DNA of 64,000 nt from Sitta carolinensis. Taxonomy: Eukaryota > Chordata > Aves > Passeriformes > Sittidae. Both the position numbers and the translations under genes were made by a program. The notes below the pieces were generated by a model. It saw nothing but the letters and a program-made list of their open reading frames with translations. It did no database searches and was not told where the DNA came from. Shown piece by piece: positions 11,901 through 26,900 of the stretch (the first letter of the stretch is position 1; every line of letters starts with the position of its first letter). The stretch is from the NCBI GenBank assembly GCA_032173965.1, contig CM063284.1, forward strand, positions 111,140,410-111,204,409, read 5' to 3'.

Positions 11901-14900
11901 AAGGGTACATGCGTGGGAGTGGAGGAAAGTTAGGACTCTGTGTAGGATGACTAAATGTCAGACAGTCATGACTTGTCCTCACACTGCTGAAGGACACAGT
12001 GGTAGCCTCATTGTATAAAATCAAGTGTTAGCATTTGTTGTGGAGAACTAAACTGAAAATAATGCATGTATGAAAAAGAAATACATGTGAGTTAATGCTT
12101 CAGTATTAATCTCTGATGCCTAGTAACAATTTATAATTTTGCCCATTAAAAATAGTTTAATTTTTGATAGTGTAAAATTTAACAAAACTGCATTTCTGTA
12201 ACAATCTAACACTTTGCAATACTTTTTCATAGGAGCTGCTGCTGCTGAAAGCTCTAAGGAAGCTGAGGCCATAATATGGACCTCTAGTGGCAGTGATTTT
12301 TCAGACGTTGAAAATAAAACACTGATTCCAAGGTTGCACAGCAAAAAAGTGATGCTTCCAAAACAGAGGAATCACCTAGCAGACATGATTTATTGTTAGA
12401 GGACAGAAGTAGTGAAGGTAAGTTCAAATGCAAGATTTAAAAAGAAACCTTCTGTCGATTTCAGGTGCCGTAATGAAAATCTTCTTGAGGTCATTATGAT
12501 AAAATGACATGATCCATTCCTGTTTTGCCTAGATCATTTGGAGGGTTTGGTTTTTTTTTTCATAAATTTCATCTAGGTATAGGTTAAGCTCTTAGTATAA
12601 GTTATGTACAAAAACTTTAAACCTCAGAGTAAAGGAGCACAGTTGTCTGCATCTACTGACTAGATATGGCAAACTTTGCAGCTGCAGATAGTATTTTCTG
12701 TGCCTTGCATTTTCATTTGGGAACACAGTCTTCCTTGCTTCCCCTGTTGGCTGCACTATGTGAACAGTAGTTTAGTTGTCAGAGCTTTCTTTCTAATTCA
12801 TGGACCAGGAAATCACAGAGGAGGGAGAAATTGATTAAAAAGTGCAGCTGAAGACAGATCTTTGCTTGTACGCTCTATTATAAAGGTGTTAATTTGGATA
12901 ATGTATAAGTTGCATTAGAACTTGTTAGGAAGTCTTTACAATGTAAAAATAGTTAGGTTAACTTTGTAATACTTCAGATGGATCTGAAATATTACAGTTA
13001 GACTGGATCCTGAATGTCTGGCAAAGCATTCAAACACTACTGTGAGCTGAGCAAATAGATTGACTGATTGATGACTTTTTGATTCGTGTGTGACACTGGT
13101 TAAATATGCTCTTAGGTTTAAAACGAAAATGCAAAATATTCCTCCTTTCATCCATTTTTTACCATCTATATAACACTGTCATTGACATATCTGATGGTTA
13201 TCTTTTGTAATTCCTAGTAATTTTCTTTTCAAAAAGGAAGGACTGTTCATTTTCTGAACTGCAATCTGTTGCTGAGCAGGAATTTTTCTAACCTACCATT
13301 AATATCATATATCATTCACTTGTCCCCTGCAAGTATATCCTTCAGGCTTTAATCTTCCTTTTATTTTAATTTTTTTTTTGAAGAGACAATACACAGACAT
13401 ATTTTTATGCTTTTAAGATAGCAAAATTTGGTTTCTCTATGTAATTGAAGAAACCCTGATGTGTTATTTATCTGCTTGAAGGTTACTGAGAAAATCCAAT
13501 AATTGTCATGTTTTTTCCTAAACCTAAAAATATCTTGAAAGCAGTGGGGAGTAAAAGAACACTAATTTCCATGTTTTTTGAAGTAACATCATATACACTA
13601 GAGTTAGCATTGTACCCAGTGTGTGTGTGCCCATACAGGTTCAGTTGTAGGTATGGTGACAGTAGGGAAAAAAAGTATTTTTTAAAGAGATGTTCCCTTT
13701 CATGTGAAGTTCACTTTGAGTGTCAATACTTCAGTGTGACAAGATAAAATGGATTGCCTTGTATTTCATCAAGGAATTTATATTGTTGTCATAAGTTGCA
13801 TGCAACTTGTCACACAGCTTCAAGAGAAACCTCTTTGTGGTACCTGGTTGCTAACGCCTGTGTTTAAAATTTCTGATGAGGCTTCCTCATAGTCAGAAAC
13901 AAAAATGCATTTGTGTGTATAAAAGGAGGCAGCACTATAGCCGTTTTTGTCTGGGTGACTTCAAAGTTTGAAAGATCAACGTAGAAACTAGTAATTTAGA
14001 TTACAGTAGTACTGCCAAATACGGAAGGTACTGCCACAGTTCCATGGATATGTACAGCTGCCTAAAGCATTGTGCAGGTGCCTTCTTTTTCTTCTGCCTC
14101 TCCCCTGTAATGACTATTCCAGCATTAGAAATGTGACATTTATAAAAGAAAAAAAAAAGCAACCTCTCGAAAAACTTTCATCCCTTCTCCTTTGAACATG
14201 CTCATTTATGCAAAACACATTGAAATTATCCCTCTCAGTACATTGTGGCAGTTGGACCTAAAGGATTGTGAGGGTGCTACTGCAGCTCAGGTTTTTATGT
14301 CCTTCAGGGGGGAGTTACAAATGGACTTTTGGAGTTGCATAAAATACCACATGGTCCTGAGAATGGTGGAATAAAAGTTCTGTGTTTCTGTCTGCATCTC
14401 TTTGTTTATTGCCATTACAATGTGGGTTTGTTGGGTTTTTTTTTATTTTTTTACCTCCATCTTTTCTTTCTCTTCTTTCTATTAATTTGTCCTCAACAAG
14501 TCTCTCTTAGATGCACTTAGACTTTTGATTTGTAGACCTGTATATTTAGGCATGTTCTAGGAGGTGACCATTTCAACTAGCTTTTTCATTCCTCTGTGAG
14601 GGCTATCACTAATAGCAGATGTTAGTTAGCATTGTTTAAGGCATTTGCTTAGAACAGTTAATTCTGAACAAGTACACATGGAAAATCCAATGTAGCTGGG
14701 CAAAAAAGCCCCCTAACTAAACTGTGGAAAAATTAAAGATAACTAAACTAGAAAGAACACCCAACCTACCCATGCAGTTAAATGTACCACCTCTTCGCAG
14801 ACAGTACTTTGAAATCTTTTTTTTAATTTTTTTTTAAATGCATGTATGTAAATTTTATCCTTCCTCACAGAACATTTTTTGCTAATAGGAATTAGTTTTT

Positions 14901-17900
14901 ATGACACACCAAGTACTTAAACATAAAGATCTGTTGAACATAGGTAAAAAACATTGTTGCAATTCTTCCCCTAAGTTCAGGATAGCTGTAGTATTACTCT
15001 GACTTTGTGCTTATACTAGATGGTGATTAAGAAAAGCTCTTTTTACCAATATTCTGTTTTAGATGAATTGAAGCTCATTAACTGGGAGAGGGATACTGAT
15101 TCCACTGATCAATGTGATGGGTCAGAAAAAAAGGACAGCTCACTAGAGATATCAGACTCTGACTCTTGCACAAATATTAATTCTCTGCCTTCCAAAGAAG
15201 AGAATGATGAGCTTTTTAAGGTGAGTAAGTGTTCCAAGTTCAAGAAAAAAAGCTGCTGCTATAATTATGGAATGTGTATTCATATTTGTTTGCATCTGAA
15301 TTGGGGCAGTGTGAGGATTTTGCTCACCTTATCTTTTCTTCGACTGCCAAACCACAAAACCAAGCAGTGCCCCTACACAGAGCTTGGTAGTGTGGCCACT
15401 GAATCACAGGATGAGTGAGGTGGGAAGGCACCTCTGGAGAGTACCTAGTCAAACCCATCTACTCACATCTGGGCAGCTGAAGGTGGCTGTTCAGGGCTGT
15501 GTCGGGTTGCATTTTGAGTATTTCCAAGAGCAGAGACTCCACAACTACTCTGAGCAACATGTGCCAGTGCTTGGTCATCCTTGCAGTAAAGCAACTTGTT
15601 CTTATATTAAAATTGAATTTCTTGTACTTTAATGTGTGTGCAAAAAGTCGTCAGGTGGGTGAGTTTCTCACCAGAGGTGACCATCTGGTTTCTACAGTCC
15701 CTGGCTGCTTGTGACAAGTTGGTGCCCAAATTTCCTGTTGTGTGGTGGGTGAGAGATCATTTCCTATTTCTTTTTTGAATGAAAAAAGACTCACTTTGAG
15801 ACTGTGACTATCTAAAAACCCAGGTGTTGGGAATAGGGCATGATGAGGTAAAGGACTACATGCAGGACTCCTTTTCAGTGATGGAGTTTGCAGAGCTCCA
15901 GAAAGGGAAAGCCATAAGAACTGAATCTTACTGGCCAAGATGTGATAGTGCCTTTCTTTTTTTTTCTTTATTTTTTTTTTTTTTTTTAACTGCAGAAAAC
16001 GTAAGCTTATTTCTAAAGAAAGCATTCTGTGTCGGCTATAGATCTTCATATCTTACAGTGAACTGATCTGTGTGAAAAGACTTGAGGTGTGACGGTATCC
16101 TAGGCCACAGTAACATTGAAATGGGCTGGAGCTGTTCGAGCAAAGACCGGACATGGTGCCTAGTGCCGTGGTCTAGTTGACGTGGTGGTGGTGTTTGTTC
16201 GGAGGTTGGATTCGATGATCTACGAGGTCTTTTCCAACCCTCCTGACTGACTCCGGTTTTCCTTCTCTGGTGCTGAGGGCTGGTGCGGCACCGGGGAGCC
16301 CCGCGCCGGCCCCGCTCCCCGCAGTGTGGCGGAGAGGCCCCAGCCAGGGCGGGCGGAGCGGCGGGGCCGGGCTGTGAGACCCAGCGGAGCAGCCGGGGGC
16401 GAGGGGCAGCGCCGGCCGGGCAGCCGGGAAACATCGGCCGGAGGCCGTGCGGGTGTGGGAGCGGCGGGAGCAGCCGGGGATCCGTGCTGGAGCCGCCCGG
16501 CAGAGGGCACCGCAGGCCCGGCAACCTCGGCCGGCGGAGCCATGGGCAAGGCTGTTAGCGAAGTGGGTTAAGGCCTTATTGAAACCAGCTTTTGTATCGA
16601 TTCTGTATTAAAATGCTCGCGAGTGAGTGTGGCAGGGAGTCCTGCTCACACAGCAGGAGGGAGAGCAGCCTCCAGTTTCCCAGGAATCAGTGCCACCGCA
16701 GGGTGCTGGGGCCGGCGGCTGGGCCGGTGGCTCTGTGCGCGTCCCCTCACCGCAAGGACATTGAGGGGCTGGAGCGAGTCCGGGGAAGGGTCTGGAGCAC
16801 GAGTCCTATGAGGAGCGGCTGAGAGGGTAGGGGGTGTTTATGCTGGAGGAAAGGAGGCTCAGGGGACGCCTCATCAGTCTCTACACCCAGCTGGAAGGAG
16901 GCTGTCACCAGGTGGGGTCAGACTCTTCTCCCAGGCGACAGGTGAGGGGACAAAAGAAATTAGCCTCAAGCTGTGCCAGGGGATGCTCAGGTTGGACAGC
17001 AGGAAAAATTTATCGCAGAGTGATCATACATTGGAAGGGGCTGCCCAGGAAGGTGGTGGAGTTGCCATCCCTGAAGCTATTTTAAGGGAAAACTGGATGT
17101 GGCACTTGGTGCCTGGTCTAGTTGAACATGGTGTTTGGTCATAGGTGGGACTCGATGATGTTGGAATCGTTTCCAGCCTAATTTATACTGTGATTCTGTG
17201 AAACAGCGGGTCTGGCTGTGGCAGCACATGTGACCTGGCACTCATCAGACTCCTGTGGGTGTCAGTCCCACTCTAGCATCTGTAGCTCAGAGTTCAGCAA
17301 GGGTTAGTCAAGTGTTTTGAAGCACTTATTTTATATAGCACATCCATGCTGCAGCATCAGAAGAGGCTGTATGGTCTGCATAAAGCTGTGAAAACAGGGT
17401 TGAGATTTATGCAAGTGGTAAAAGTTGTCCTGTTTTTATTACACCAGCATGACTTATCCCACTGTACATGGAAAGTTGGATAAATGTTATGAGACACATT
17501 CATATTAGTAAATGATGCTCATGAGAGGGTTTTTTGGAATGCAACCATACTGTAATAAAAAGTTTTTTAATCTAACCAGAATAGTTATGCTAGTAGCAAA
17601 GATGTGGGTACATTGGGAAACTGGGGTTGTCCCTACAGATTTCTTCTTCCCCAATCCCAGCTGGAGTGCCACACTGTGGGAATTTTGCTGGGTGGTCACC
17701 CTCACCAGAAAACTTCCTTCTGGGAATTCAGTGTATGCGGGAGGGTAAATCCCAGTGATTGCTCTGCCTGCTGCAGTCTTTGTTTGGCTTTACTTGAGAT
17801 ATGCTATTTTCCAAGGCAAAAACTGCTAGAAAAAAACCCTGCAGGCAAGCCAAGAGGTTTCCAAGGGAGAATAGAAAAGCACTATTCACTATAGGAGGTT

Positions 17901-20900
17901 GTTTGCTGTATGAGTATTCTTTAAAGAGGCCTGTTAATTTTGTGGCCTAGTTCATGGTGAGAGAAGGGGAAAAAAATCCAAATATTGATATATCATCATT
18001 TTTGTGGTATTTACTAAATATCTAGACTCTAATGGAGTGTGTGGATAATCAAAAGACCATGAAATTTATTTTACGCCACTTCAAAATATGCCAAATACCA
18101 AGAAGTTCTGGAGGTTTAGGATTACTGCCAAAATGTCTTTATGGTAGTATTTACTCATGGTAGGAGTGTATTATGTTTCTTCTGGGAAATCCCCCTTCCC
18201 TTATATACCAACATATCTAATATTAAAATTACTTCTATTCGGTGATATTTAACTGCATAGAAAGGCTTCACGTATTGTTTTGGTTGGAAGATAAGACTCT
18301 TGCTTATCTGTAGGTTGTAAAGCTGCAGTCACAACTCAGTTTATGTTCCAAGTCCCTGTGCTGTGTCTTTCCTATCAACTATTGACTTCTGATGTGTAAA
18401 GCTGCTTGATAGAGGATAATGAAGAAGGTGAGTTGAAGCTGGCCTTCTGGTAACAGCTAATTTTTGTCTTCAGAATTTTTGAAGGATGCATGTGCAAGAT
18501 ATGACAGGACCATGTTTTACTTTCCTTTGGCTGTTTTTAGGGGATGAAAGAGTTTTATGTTAGCTTTCATTTGACCTGTAAATAGTTGAACTTTTACTTA
18601 AGATGATGCAGGACAAAGATCTGACAAGGTGATCCCAGATGGTTCTATTCTTACAGTTCTTTGACTTCCAGTTACCAGTGATGGATACCTAGGGGAACTT
18701 TTTTTCTTGAAGAACATGGTACTAAGATAAAGATTAACCATTAATGTTAGTTTTTAAGCATGTTTTCCAAAAGAGCACCATGTCATCACTTCAAACTTGA
18801 AAAACTCCATATTTTTATGCATTGTTAGTGACTACTTTTTGCCAAACCGGTGTAGAGACTTTTTCTCTCATGAGCTGAGGTTCCATATTTTGTAAGAACT
18901 GCTTATCTATGAATTATTTTAAACTTATAAATATTTAAATGCTAGGAATTAAATGAAATTGTGTGCTCCTATAAGTTCCTCTCCCCTTCTATACTACCTC
19001 TGAAGCTGGGACCTTTCTCTGGCCCTGTGCACTGAGTGGCATCATCTTCCCCACTTGAACCCGTCCTCAAAACACTTAATCCCATAAAGTAGGCCAGCAT
19101 TTGTATGGAGTATATAATTTTGGTATCTTACAGGAGCATGGTCTGTTCTTTGTGCCCTCTCTGGTAAATCCACTTTATCAGTTTCTGATGGGTAGCCAGA
19201 TTTGCTTGCTTTACATGGGGAGCAAGTAAGGTTTATCCCAGAATGGCGTGAGGCATTAGTCTTATGTATTTGCTATGTAGTGTGAATAAAGCTTAACTGG
19301 TTATAGCAGATCCTCTTTATTGCTTTATTTACAGCCAGCTAATAAGTGCAGTAGACACTTGTCTGCTGATCTTATCGTCTTGTTTGGGTTCATCAAATTC
19401 ATCAAAAAGTCGCATGGTTAAGAGTTCCCTTTGAATCTTAGAACCATAAAATGGTTTGACTTGGAAGGAAAATTAAAGATCATCCAGTTCCAAACCTCTG
19501 ACATTGGCATCACCTTTCACTAGACTAGGTTGCTCAAAGCTCCATCCAACCCGGCCTTGAACACTTCCAGAGGTGGTACATCCACAGCTTCTCTAGGCAC
19601 CTTTTTCCAGTCTCCTACCACCTTTACAGTAAAGATTTTCTCCTTAATATCTAATCTAAAGGTGCCCTGATTCAATTTTAAACCATTCCCCCTTGCCCTA
19701 TTGCTATAAGACCTTGTAAGAAGTCCCTCTCTCTAGCTCTCTCATAGGCACCTGGTAGGGACTGGAATGCATAGAGAGTGGTAATATCCCCAAGCTATTA
19801 TGCTGAATGAAGACAGGCAACTGAAAAAGAGATTTGCCATGTGTTAATGTGTTTCAAAACTCTTTAATAAGCCCCTTTCTTATCTCTATTGTGCTGTAGT
19901 CTGTGTGCCCTGACAGTGGTGATCGGATGTGATACTGAATAATGTGCAAAAATTACTTCAATGTTCTGCAAAAGGTTTATTTTGTGTTTTCCCTGAGTGA
20001 AGAACACATTATTTTAGAAGTCCTTCATGCATGGATATATGTAGGTCTGTGTCTTTTACCTGAGGCCTTCTGATCTTTCAAATTAAGGTTCATTCAGTTG
20101 TTTTGTCCATGGATTTATTACTATCTTAACCTGGCTCTTAAAAAAGAGCCCTCAAAACAAATTCTGTCCCTCTGTGGTATTGCATTGAAGGGTATTCGAC
20201 ATACTTAATGAAATTCTGAAGAGGTCACTTAAAAGATGAGCAGGCCAAGATTTGCTGTTATTTCTGGACTTGCTTTTGTGTCCTGGCTTTCTTGATCCAT
20301 TATAATGGTAATTATAACTAACATTGGCTTGGTAATTAGAATTGAGTCTAGAACTATTGTTGTGTAACAGAATTTAAAACAGGTTATCTCGAGGTAGGGA
20401 ATCATTATTATGGCAAATGGAATTTGTGTCATCCTGTCAGACTGATGACTTAACATGGATAAAGGGTGATGATATGACCGTGTTATTGTAAGCACTTATT
20501 TTTGTCAGTTCATTACTGAAGGAAGTGTATTAGAATATATACAAAATACCTACAAGCTTACAATTCTTTTCTAAATGTGTAATTATGGAATAATTCAGAT
20601 GGAAAACAATTTCCAGATTTCTCCAGTTCAATCTGCACAAGACTGTCTCAGATACAAGGTCAGACATGGTTGCTTAGGGCTTTATCTAGTTGGATCCTGC
20701 AAAACTTGAAGGATGAAGACAGCCTAACCTGTCTGGGCAGCATCTTTCTCCCTTCCCTGTCTCTTTCCTCCTTGTCTTTCTGAAAACAGGAACCTTACTT
20801 TTCTGGGTAGAATTGGGCTCTTCAACTGGGCCTTGTAGTTAAGACCTACAGGTCAGCAGATTGCAAGTCAGTAGTGGTACTGAAACAGACACTTTTGCAT

Positions 20901-23900
20901 TCAGGCCTGCAAGGTGAAAGATTTACACCTGAATGACCAGACAAACCTGAACCTGTGCACCAGCTGCTTTCTGCTGCGTCCTGGCTGCAGGGATGTCTCT
21001 GCATCTTCTGATACTGGAATCAAGCCTTGAAGCTTTTTTCCTTAGTCACAGACAATATTTTCCCTCCAACTTTGTTTCCATGATTTGGTCAGACTATCAG
21101 AATAGGAAACAGGATGTTTCTGGGTGCACTGTAGCTATTTGTGTTATAACTAGCTTTTTTTCCAGTCTGTAGTTAAACAATGACCCCATTAAGTTTGAAA
21201 CAGGACTGATGACACTAGTTCAGCTATTACCTAAGTGGCTCAGATATTCCTTGCTTTGATGGTTTAAATTATCTTGGGACTATTTTTCTTAATAATTCCA
21301 GGACACAGGGGTTCAAATGTCAGTGTGGCTGAATTGGTTCATTATCCCCCTCAAGGACACAGTTATATGAGCATCTTGATACACATTATGTGTATTTTTG
21401 GTGTTGTAAAAATGCCTGAAGTCTGTGATATCTGTTTTGAAGGAAGCATCTTTGATCACAGTTTTCATACATCCAGGTGCTTTTGTAGGTGACAGCTGTG
21501 CTTCTTTGTGCCTAGTTTCTAATTCTTGGATGACTTATTAAGCAAGTTTAATAGACTTCTGTGTACCACATTCTGGATGTATGAAATGTGGTGGATCACA
21601 GCACCTATGACAGTGACATAAACAGACTTTAGACTTTGCTGCCTTGACCTGTCATTCCCAGAGTATGTTTTTGTTGTTTGAAGCATCAGGTTGTTTGTGA
21701 ATGCTAATTCAACACCTCTGCTTTGTTTAACTTAAGGCTTCAGCTGAACCCGATATTCTTTCTTACACAGCTCTTGAGAGCAACAACTTTAAGCACAGCT
21801 GACAGCATTGCTGTCTTGGCATCCATGTATTGAATGCCCCTCTCTTTGAGGTGTTCCCATGTCCTCCCCAAGTCTGCCTGGTGTTTTAAACAAAATTCAA
21901 GAGACTTGTGTTAGCTTTCCTGCAGCTGTATGCTGTATAAGACATCTGCATTTCCTCAGGTCTGGTACCTCTCTGGGGCATGGCTCTTGACAGCACCACA
22001 GAGGATCTTCAGGAATAACAGGGAGAAGCAAAGCAGTGTATGTTTGCCCTGTCAGGGCCCTGACCTCCATCTGAAATGATGAAGCAAAGGAAGAGGGTCT
22101 CTTCTATCTCCTGTTGGTAGCTTGCCTGGTGCTGCAGCAGAGGTGGCTACAGGGACGAGCAGACCATGCATTGCTGGGAGTGCAGTGCTCTCCTTTGAAA
22201 AGAGAGGATAAAGTCAGAGGAATTAACAACATTAATAGGAAGTTAAAGGGTTTTGTCTTGCTAGTTTACTCACCTCTGATGAGGTTTTCTTTTGTTTGCT
22301 ATTATGGATAATTTGCTAACGGTTTTGCACTCTGCAAAGAGTTGTGGCCATAGTGAGAAAGCTGCTGAGATTTGATTTGTCTGACTTTGTCTTCCAAACT
22401 GTCTCAGAAGTCTTCAGGATAAATTGGAGGAGACATTGATTTGAATTTGTTGGAAATTCTTTTGAAGAAATAGTTGAAGAGAACTTTAGTGGGATACATA
22501 GGACCAGTCTTAATAATTTCTCTTTCTTATAAATGTGCTTTCTAAATACAGTAGTTCTGGAAGGAGACTGGGACTGAATAGATTGGCTAATGGCTTGAAT
22601 ACTCTAAGAATCTTTGGTTTAGTCTTTCTTGGGGGTTGTCACAGTGCTTTAAAAATAATTTTATGATCTTTTAGTGGTTGGTTCTGTCACCCATTTTGTT
22701 AGTTCATGGTGTCAGGAGAGGGACCTAATTTATTGGGGAAAGTAAAGTTCTCTTACTACCAAGGATGTTTGTTGCAAGTAGTTGTGGAAAAAAAAAAAAG
22801 CAGTGCATGTCATTTCAAGATTCCTAGAGCAGTTGCAGCTTCTGTCTTTTCACAAGTGAATCTTACTGGTGCTGAGGTTTGAGGCAGCAGTATAAGAAGG
22901 ACATGCATATGTCTGTCTCAAAATAATGCATGTGTAATGCTGCCTATAAAATGGCTTTTAAGTGAAAATAAGTCATCTAAATGTCCAAGGTCATCCAGTT
23001 CCTGGTAGAACAAGTAAAGCATGAAGTATACCAAAATCATCCAACTATCCTTGTATTTAGGCTTCCTCTTCTAATGAGTTCCTTGTCAATTTTCACCAAA
23101 ACAGAAAAGTTCCTTTTGTAGAAGGGTTAGCATGTAGCAGCTCTTTGTAGAATCTACTGCATTGTGAAGATCTAGAAGTAAATTTAGAATATCTTAGAAA
23201 ACACAGGAAGACCAAAGTTTAGAAAGAATTCCAATTTAACCGTTTTATTAAAAAACCCTGAGTTTTTCCAGTGTGTTTATCTTTAATGGATGATGCTCCT
23301 GTGTGTCTCTCTTGAATGGATGAAGCTCCCTCCATATCTATATATGAAAGAAGGCAGTGGGGCTTTGTTTTGCGGTTGATTTGGTTGGGGTTTTTTTAAG
23401 TCATGGCACTGTATCTTTAGCTTATAAAGAATGCAGTCTGATGGCAAGGTATGGGGGAACATGACTTTTGTTCTTGGCTCCCATTGTAGTGTGGAAGTAT
23501 GTTGGATATGTAAGAGAGGAGTAAAGGGGGGCAGAACAAATGGAAAATGCACAAGAATATGTATTATAGAACCTGAGTAATTTGAAGGTATAAAATGTTG
23601 TTGGGCAAAACGTTGACTTTCTTGGGAACAATAAGGGACTGGGATGGTGTGAAAATGTAATGCCTCTCATATCCAGTTTGTCAGGGTCTGTGTCATGGTC
23701 TATGATAAGCAGTTTCTATACAAACGTCTGAATCATCTGTAGATGACAATTCAGATTTACAGTTCTTTCGTTATCAGGACACTCATGTTCCAGACTAACA
23801 ACCCTGGTGACTGATTAACCCTTTCTGTGGAAACAGTCTCTAACTCCATAGCTATGATATGTTAAAGTATGTTAAAGAGGATTTTGTCTGCTCTGTAGAA

Positions 23901-26900
23901 ATGTGTTAGCACATTCTTGTGTATAGGCCAGCTGCTCAATCCCTTTTTATCCCCTTAAGAATAACATTTGCCTTCAGATGAGGACAACAGCCTTGACTAC
24001 CTGCTGGTTTTATCTTTGTCCTCAATCTCTCTGGAAATATGCTATGAAATTGTTACTTCATATGATATCTTTCCCACTACTCACAGCTTCAGCTGAGCTT
24101 TGTTACTCCAACTTCCTGGACACATGGAGAAGCTGTTGCACATGGCGGCTGATTCACTGCTCAGTCCCAGCACAGTGGCATTCTTTTTGTCTCAGTCCCA
24201 GTCATTCTCCTCCCACTCTGTCTCCTCAGAAGAGTCACTATTTCATTCTCTTGTCCCCATTCACCTTCACCTGGCCATTGTTTGGTGTCAGTTCACTGGT
24301 TCTGTCTTGCCTAACAAAACATTTTAGTCCTATGCCACCAAGTACTCCCATCTGGTTGCAATTTTTTAGAAACACTGATTGCAGCAAACTCATTGCTGTT
24401 CTGCAGACACCTTGACACCTTCCCGTGCATGGGAAAGGGAACGTTAAAGCTAAGTGAGAAAACCAGACCAGAACTGCCTGCTTGTGAAGGCAGACACAAG
24501 CAGCTTCATCCTGACCTAAATAGTCATGTATGATAAGGGCTGAGGGTTTGGGGGTTTTTTTGGGTGCTAAATACTCTGCTGCTAAAAACACCACAATTTT
24601 AAGAACCCCTTGAGCTCGCACACAAACTGTACTTGTGAATAGTAGCTTTGGTCTTTCCATTCACATGAAAAAAAATGGAGTGGAACTTGAAAAGCTTCAG
24701 AGCAAGTTAGTGGGAGCAAAAAGTTCTAGGGAATAGAAATCTTCAACCTCATGAAGAGATTGCTGTGAAGAGGGCATGGAAGAAACCCATTCCGCATAAA
24801 TAGATAAGAAGTAAACCAAATGACTGGGTACTGTCTCGTGCTCGGAGGCATCAAGTGAAACTAGCAGGTTGATTCAACATTAAAACGGAGTTGATTCATC
24901 CCACCTTGTGAGCTGCTGAACTCTTTGTCACAGAATGACACAGATGCTGAAAGATTACATGCATTCAAGACTAACTGGACAAACTCAAAGAAGACAAGAC
25001 AAATCTGTTTAAAATTAAATACAAAGATCTTGCCTCTAGTTGTAGCCACAAACTGAAATCTGGGAGCCTCTTCTGTGGCAACATTGCTGCATGCTTGTCC
25101 TGTTTTAAACTTTTCCCTAAACATCTGACATTAATCATAGTTGGAGACAAAAGTAAGGGGGTAGAATGATCCTTGGTAGACTCCCCTACAGCTATTCCAT
25201 GTTTGTGTGCTGTGGACTTTTCAGCGTGTATGAATTTTGTCCTTTTTACCATCACCACCCTCGGTGCTTACTTTGCAAAGCAATTGAAAAGTCGCATACC
25301 AAAATACAATGTTGCAAATGAGTCTCCACTTGGTCAGTGCAATAGACTCCCTTTGCAGCTGTAGTTCTCTACCACCTGCTGCTCTGTGTGGCTTCTGCAG
25401 GGTGTTCTTTCACGTAGCCTAGTTTATGCTTACCTCATGTTTTTAATAAAGCTTTCTGTACAGACATAGGGAAGGAGAGGAGCTTTTGAGACAGCATAGA
25501 TTTTGTAGAGGGTGATGGCTCTAGTCAGACCTGTCTAGAGAAGAGTTTAGCTTCCCTGGAGTGAGCTTCACAGACTTAAGTTTCTTTGATTTGCTTGATT
25601 AGGTGAGGGAGAAGTGCGAAGGTAAGTCTGGGCTTTTTGTTTATGGTTTGGTGGGGTTTTTTTAATTTAAATCTTTAATTTTTATGACTAATTGGAAAAG
25701 CACTATGTTGGGGTTTTTTTTAAAACATAAACATTTGTTGAAATACATTGAAGCATCATGAAAGTAAAATAAAGTAATTGGTGTTGCCAAGTGGTGAATC
25801 TGGTATGTTCCTATAATAATGTGATTTGTCTAGGATATGAAGCACTTCACTATCTTCTGGAATGGGAGAAATGTATAACTACTTGTATAAAAGGAATAAA
25901 TAAATAAATACCCCAATCTAATAAAGCATTATCTGTTTAAAGGCAGAATATGAAAAAAGACCTTTTATTTGTGACAGTTACAGATAAAGCATCACATTGC
26001 CTTTTGGCAAGTTCTTCGCAGATTTGTACAGAGAAAAGAATTCATATTATGGACAGTAATATAACAGTTTTACATAGCTGTTTGTAAAACCAGATTATAT
26101 AGCTGTATACCAGGACACTTTACAGAAGCTTTGACTTACTTGTTCCTCATTTATGGAACTCAACAGATTCATCCTTATAATGTGAGACATTTGTGGTGTG
26201 TTGGAAGGATATAAGAGTTTTTGTGTAGTGTTTTTGTTTACTGATTTAGTAAGGAAGGGCCAAAGCATTTCTCAGTCTAAGAGATTGTCATCAGCCTTAG
26301 TCTGTAGTAGTTGGAGGAGAAGGAGAGATTTGCTCTTGAATAGTTTATGGGTGGAATGTTGGATTAAAAAATATCGGGTTAAGTAGACTTTTTGAAGGGT
26401 ACAAATTTAGGATGAGGAAATAAAATAGGACATAATTGCCGTTGTCATGGCTAAAAAGCAATGAGCCGGACAACAGATAAGACTGTCAGTTTGATCAACC
26501 ACAAAACCTATCTTTTTACATGAAACAAGTCTGAAACGAATTCCAGGAGGGTGATTATTCCCCTCTACTTTGTAACCTTTATATGCATTTGAGTCTAATT
26601 TTCCTATGCAAACAGTAGGGCTACCTTACATTATTTTTGACTTGTGGCTTACATTATTTACAATTTAAAGATTCTGTGATGCTTTTCTCATCTGAAAAAG
26701 TGTTTAATTGTTAAAACCTTTCCACTAACCACAGCAGTTGTGGAGGAAAAGGTAGTTAAGTGGGCATCAGAACAGGGCAGAGAATTATATTTTTTTTATT
26801 TTTGCATGGCTTTACAATTCTAGAAAAATTATACCCATACATATTGATGGCTTCTCAAATCTAATGAACTCAGAGGAAAAATCTGTGGCAAAATCTCTGG

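Noticed and set aside
15221..15418. Extension of the exon 5 reading frame past its donor
   Set aside because: The donor AAG|GTGAGT is near perfect, homology ends exactly there, and the open frame then runs into a CR1 copy.
24238..24660. Minus-strand 140-codon open frame in intron 5
   Set aside because: Unrecognised composition, no splice or promoter context and no repeat-encoded domain.
26520..26575. Short CR1-like block (GGGTGATTATTCCCCTCTAC)
   Set aside because: Only about 30 bases resemble CR1, with no collinear flanking match.
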